NCBI GenBank assembly: GCA_003023485.1
Contig: PXSG01000009.1
Location: 1 to 7,759, forward strand
Direction of reading: 5' to 3'
DNA: 7,759 nucleotides
Source of the DNA: Halobacteriales archaeon SW_10_68_16
GTDB lineage: Archaea > Halobacteriota > Halobacteria > Halobacteriales > Haloarculaceae
Part shown: positions 5,373-7,759 of the stretch, piece after piece
Position numbering within the stretch: the stretch's first letter is position 1
How the letters are laid out: the number at the start of each line of letters is the position of its first letter
Notes under the pieces: generated by a model
Databases searched by the model: none
What the model was told of the DNA's origin: nothing
What the model saw: only the letters and a program-made list of their open reading frames with translations
Made by a program: the position numbers and the translations under genes

Positions 5373-6407
5373 ATGGAACGCTGGCCACGGCCCGGCGTGT
5401 CCGGTCGCCGGGATGACCCGCCGCTGTGCTCCGACGGGTCCGGGCGGTCACTGTTCGCCGCGACGCCCCATCCGGTCGTCGAGTACGCCACCGGCGGTGC
5501 GGAGCCGACAGTCCGTCGCGTCAACGCGGCGTTTTCCGATACCTTCGGCGGGGAGTCGCTGGCGGGCGACCCGCTGGCGTCGCTGTCCGTCCTCTTTCCC
5601 GAGGACGACGCCGGGCAGTCGCCGGTGGTCGAGGCAGTCCGTGCCGGCGAGAGGACGTCGGTCCGGTTCGGCGAGGAGACCACGGAGGCGGACAGGTCCT
5701 TCTGGGTACGGGTCGTCCCGGGGGAAGGCGGCGGGTACGTGGTCTTCTCGGACGCACACGCCATGGGGGACACGCCCAACCGCCTGGAGATGGTCGACTC
5801 GCTGACCCACAGCATCCGCAACCCCCTCGAGGTCGCGGAGATCCACGTCGAGGTCGCCCGCGAGACCGGCGAGGTCGACCACCTCGCGGAGGTCGAACGG
5901 GCACACGAGCGGATCGAACTGATCGCCGAGGAGACCCTCGAACTGGCCCGACAGGGCGAGGGTGTCGGCGAGACGGCCCCGACCGACGTGGCCGAGGTCG
6001 CACGCGATGCCTGGCAGACAGTCCGGACAGAAGGCGCGACACTCCGCGTCGAGTCGCCGGGGACGATCCAGGCCGACGCGGGACGGCTCAGGGAACTGTT
6101 CGAGAACGTCTTCCGGAACGCAATCGTCCACGGTCCCGACGAGGGGTCCGATCCCGCGGCGCTGACGGTCACCGTCGGCGGGACGGCCGAGGGGTTCTAC
6201 GTCGCCGACGACGGCAGGGGCGTCCCGGAGGACGAACGCGACCGGATCACGGACATGGGCTTTACCACCTCCGAGGAAGGGACCGGCGTGGGACTGAACA
6301 TCGTCACGAACATCGCGCAGTCTCACGGGTGGGACCTCGGGGTCGGGGAGAGCGAGAGCGGCGGCGCACGCTTCGATTTCACCGGCGTCGAGCACGCCGG
6401 CGAGTGA
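5373..6407 (+). CDS. Soluble PAS-domain sensor histidine kinase
   Basis: A 344-residue cytoplasmic two-component kinase without membrane segments. Residues about 27-127 look like a PAS sensor domain (LFAATPHPVVEYATGG, then VRRVNAAFSDTFG, closing with GGGYVVFSDAHA). The dimerisation domain follows with H-box SLTHSIRNPLEVAEI (143-157) and phospho-accepting His146, then the second helix to about 195. The ATPase domain has its N-box in FENVFRNAIVHG (243-254, Asn249), the G1 box ADDGRGVPEDE (278-288), and GFTTSEEGTGVGLNIV (296-311) containing the F- and G2-boxes. All catalytic parts are present, so it should be active. The residue after the His is Ser rather than the usual acidic residue or the haloarchaeal Asn. 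ATG at 5373 sits 27 bases from a strong TATA box; the in-frame open extension upstream is basic and non-genic. It converges with the HalX regulator, with 21 bases between stops; partnership is plausible but unproven. Confidence 0.93.
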   Translation: MERWPRPGVSGRRDDPPLCSDGSGRSLFAATPHPVVEYATGGAEPTVRRVNAAFSDTFGGESLAGDPLASLSVLFPEDDAGQSPVVEAVRAGERTSVRFGEETTEADRSFWVRVVPGEGGGYVVFSDAHAMGDTPNRLEMVDSLTHSIRNPLEVAEIHVEVARETGEVDHLAEVERAHERIELIAEETLELARQGEGVGETAPTDVAEVARDAWQTVRTEGATLRVESPGTIQADAGRLRELFENVFRNAIVHGPDEGSDPAALTVTVGGTAEGFYVADDGRGVPEDERDRITDMGFTTSEEGTGVGLNIVTNIAQSHGWDLGVGESESGGARFDFTGVEHAGE

Positions 6408-6428
6408 GGGGAGTCACCGTCGACCGCG

Positions 6429-7004
6429 CTAACTGCGGTCGATGCTGTCGAACAGCGTTTCGACGTCGTCGAACTCGTCGACGGTCCGGTCGAGTTCCTC
6501 CCCGAGTTCCCGGGCCCGCTCCTGGAGTCGCTGGTACTCCTCGTTGTCTTCGAGTTCCGAGGACGGCTTCTCGGCTTCGAGGACCGCGATCTTGGACCGG
6601 AGGCTGAAATACTCCGAAAGTTTGTCGTCGTAGGTCCGCGCGTTCAGTTGCCCTTCGACGGCCGCGAACATGTCCTCCTTGCTGACCGGTTTCTGCAGGT
6701 AGTCGTTGAAGGGCATCTCCACGATGTCGAAGTCCGGTTCGACCGCCGTGGTCATGATCACCCGGCAGTCGAAGCCCCGTTCCTGTATCACCTGCGCCAC
6801 CTCGTCGCCCGACATCTTCGGCATCCGCCTGTCGAGCAAGACCACGTCGGTCCCGGACCCCTCCAGGAAGTCGACGGCCTCCTCGCCGCCGTTGACCGTG
6901 TGGACGTCGTCGTACCGCATCCCGAGCCGGAGCGAGTACGATTCCGCGACGTTCGGTTCGTCGTCGACCACGAGAATCGTCGCCTCGGAAGGGGTGTCCG
7001 ACAT
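6429..7004 (-). CDS. Response regulator: receiver domain plus HalX domain
   Basis: A 191-residue cytoplasmic signalling protein. The receiver domain (residues about 8-122) has the acidic pair Asp14-Asp15 in LVVDDEPN, the phospho-acceptor Asp58 in VVLLDRRMPKMSG, Thr86 in MTTA and Lys105 in LQKPV, so all conserved residues are intact. The C-terminal part (about 122-188) is the helical HalX domain (TYDDKLSEYFSLRSKIAVLE, then EEYQRLQERARELGEELDR), an archaeal module predicted to be helical or coiled-coil; its role is not established and it is not a classical DNA-binding domain. ATG at 7004 is chosen because the receiver fold starts right after it, while the in-frame extension upstream is Arg/Pro-rich and overlaps another gene. 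It lies 35 bases after the small membrane protein on the same strand and converges with the PAS kinase. Confidence 0.95.
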   Translation of the reverse strand: MSDTPSEATILVVDDEPNVAESYSLRLGMRYDDVHTVNGGEEAVDFLEGSGTDVVLLDRRMPKMSGDEVAQVIQERGFDCRVIMTTAVEPDFDIVEMPFNDYLQKPVSKEDMFAAVEGQLNARTYDDKLSEYFSLRSKIAVLEAEKPSSELEDNEEYQRLQERARELGEELDRTVDEFDDVETLFDSIDRS

Positions 7005-7005
7005 A

Positions 7006-7020
7006 CCGACCCTTTGTCGG
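7006..7020. repeat. Short inverted repeat right before the response regulator start
   Basis: CCGAC-CCTTT-GTCGG forms a perfect 5-base dyad with a 5-base centre, ending 1 base before the regulator ATG. In a leaderless transcript it would straddle the core promoter and start site; in a transcript coming from the upstream gene it would be a small hairpin before the start codon. It is short, so it may be chance. Confidence 0.35.
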
Positions 7021-7039
7021 AAGAGGGTAATCAGGTTTT

Positions 7040-7303
7040 CTACCGGCGGCCGGCCAGCAGCCGCGAGAGCGAGACGACGAACAGCCGCGAGAGATTCGGA
7101 GTCGTGTGCGACCGCCGCCACAGACGCCGGAGGGCGACGGCCGTGGCGAGGGCGGCGAGTCCGGCGACCGACAGGAGGGGGGCCGAGAGGAGGACAACCA
7201 GGGCGACCGGCAGGGCTGCACAGAGGGCCAGTACTGGCCACGAGGGGGGCTCGCGCGGGGGACCGTTCGTGCGGTGTCGCCACAGTGGATCGTTCCGGTG
7301 CAT
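7040..7303 (-). CDS. Small putative membrane protein, 87 residues
   Basis: No family recognised. The basic N terminus (1-21, Pro/Arg-rich) is followed by two hydrophobic segments, about 23-40 (PVLALCAALPVALVVLLS) and 42-58 (PLLSVAGLAALATAVAL), separated by a very short turn. A basic tail (RRLWRRSH and SRLLAGRR) then follows with a third weakly hydrophobic stretch, NLSRLFVVSLSRLL (70-83). Such a hairpin with Arg-rich ends fits a small integral membrane protein with its termini in the cytoplasm. It ends 35 bases before the HalX regulator on the same strand, so the two may share a transcript. No clear TATA box is visible upstream of the ATG. The evidence is the coherent hydrophobic pattern and position only; a spurious frame remains possible. 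Confidence 0.5.
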   Translation of the reverse strand: MHRNDPLWRHRTNGPPREPPSWPVLALCAALPVALVVLLSAPLLSVAGLAALATAVALRRLWRRSHTTPNLSRLFVVSLSRLLAGRR

Positions 7304-7512
7304 AGTCGATCACCACCCGCCGGCACCGACGGCCGGACGGCGTGCCAGTGCCGAGTCGTGGGGGCGGACGGTGCTACGCGGTGGTGGCCCATGAACCCGG
7401 ACGCACCGTTTCAGCCCCTGCAACGCTGGCCCTGAGACTCTCACGCATACCCACGGGCACACGAACCGTCCGGGACCGAATCCCTGAAACGAACCCCGCA
7501 CGACGCCCACGC

Positions 7513-7759
7513 ATGGGCACGCCGCTGGAGACTCGCGAGGCACAGGCCGCCGAGGTGATCGACCGACTCCACGGGGAGTATCCCGACGCGACCATCTCCC
7601 TGAATTTCTCGAACCGGCTCGAACTCCTCGTGGCCGTCGTCCTCTCGGCACAGTGTACCGACGAGCGGGTCAACACCGTCACGGCGGACCTCTTCGAAAC
7701 GTACGAGTCCGCCGCGGACTACGCCGCGGCCGATCAGGACGAACTGGCCGCCGACATCG
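7513..7759 (+). CDS. nth: Endonuclease III, DNA glycosylase/AP lyase (5' part; cut by window edge)
   Basis: Base-excision repair enzyme that removes oxidised pyrimidines and cleaves the resulting abasic site in DNA. The first 82 residues are visible. The signature LLVAVVLSAQCTDERVNTVT (residues 38-57) matches the Nth/HhH-GPD family stretch LLSAQ-TD-xVN, preceded by the helical AAEVIDRLHGEYPDA and the conserved FSNRLELL. The catalytic Lys in the helix-hairpin-helix, the catalytic Asp and the Cys ligands of the iron-sulphur cluster lie beyond the right edge and could not be checked. ATG at 7513 gives a normal N terminus for archaeal Nth. The upstream 209 bases separate it from the divergent small membrane protein; only a weak A/T element (TGAAAC near 7484) is seen at the promoter distance. 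Confidence 0.92.
   Translation, partial: MGTPLETREAQAAEVIDRLHGEYPDATISLNFSNRLELLVAVVLSAQCTDERVNTVTADLFETYESAADYAAADQDELAADI

Noticed and set aside
7320..7336. CCGGC-GCCGG inverted repeat upstream of the small membrane protein
   Set aside because: A 5-base GC stem is expected often by chance at this base composition.
7391..7435. 14-codon frame (ATG AAC CCG to TGA) before endonuclease III
   Set aside because: No promoter or other support; too short to call a gene or a leader peptide.
1..7759. CRISPR arrays, insertion sequences, tRNA genes or att sites
   Set aside because: No regularly spaced repeats, no transposase motifs or terminal inverted repeats, and no cloverleaf with a T-loop GTTC block was seen.

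Overview
The window looks like a chromosomal segment of a haloarchaeon (class Halobacteria). It is very GC-rich, its proteins are acidic (Asp/Glu/Val-rich), several genes have an A/T-rich TATA-like element about 27 bases before the start codon with almost no leader, and it encodes haloarchaeal-type proteins: a histidine kinase with the RHNLRNDL H-box, a receiver-HalX response regulator and an archaeal RNase P RNA. I cannot name the genus.

Left part (1-1663, all on the minus strand) is an RNA-metabolism block. The RNase P RNA gene is followed by a 92-residue protein of unknown function, whose stop codon shares one base with the start of a beta-CASP metallo-beta-lactamase ribonuclease (aCPSF2-like) that runs off the left edge. 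Next (1698-3288, minus) is a membrane histidine kinase with a 7TM-type sensor region, a PAS domain and an H-box. It is broken: the frame shifts inside the dimerisation domain, and the segment that should hold the second dimerisation helix is missing, so the ATP-binding domain sits in another frame.

Middle part: a 364-base non-coding stretch (3289-3652) carries two copies of GATAAAATCA exactly 20 bases apart. It is followed by a small zinc-ribbon protein (plus strand). That gene converges on a beta-hydroxyacid dehydrogenase of the 3-hydroxyisobutyrate dehydrogenase / tartronate semialdehyde reductase family (minus). The dehydrogenase is divergent from an 81-residue acidic protein of unknown function, with an A/T-rich promoter region between them.

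Right part: a soluble PAS histidine kinase (plus, with a clear palindromic TATA box) converges on a HalX response regulator (minus). The regulator lies 35 bases downstream of a small putative membrane protein. The window ends in the first third of an endonuclease III gene (base-excision repair).

No mobile element, CRISPR array or tRNA was seen. Most of the window is ordinary core and signalling content. The items most worth a second look are the damaged 7TM kinase, the RNase P RNA / 92-aa / nuclease cluster, the paired operator-like repeats, and the uncharacterised small proteins.
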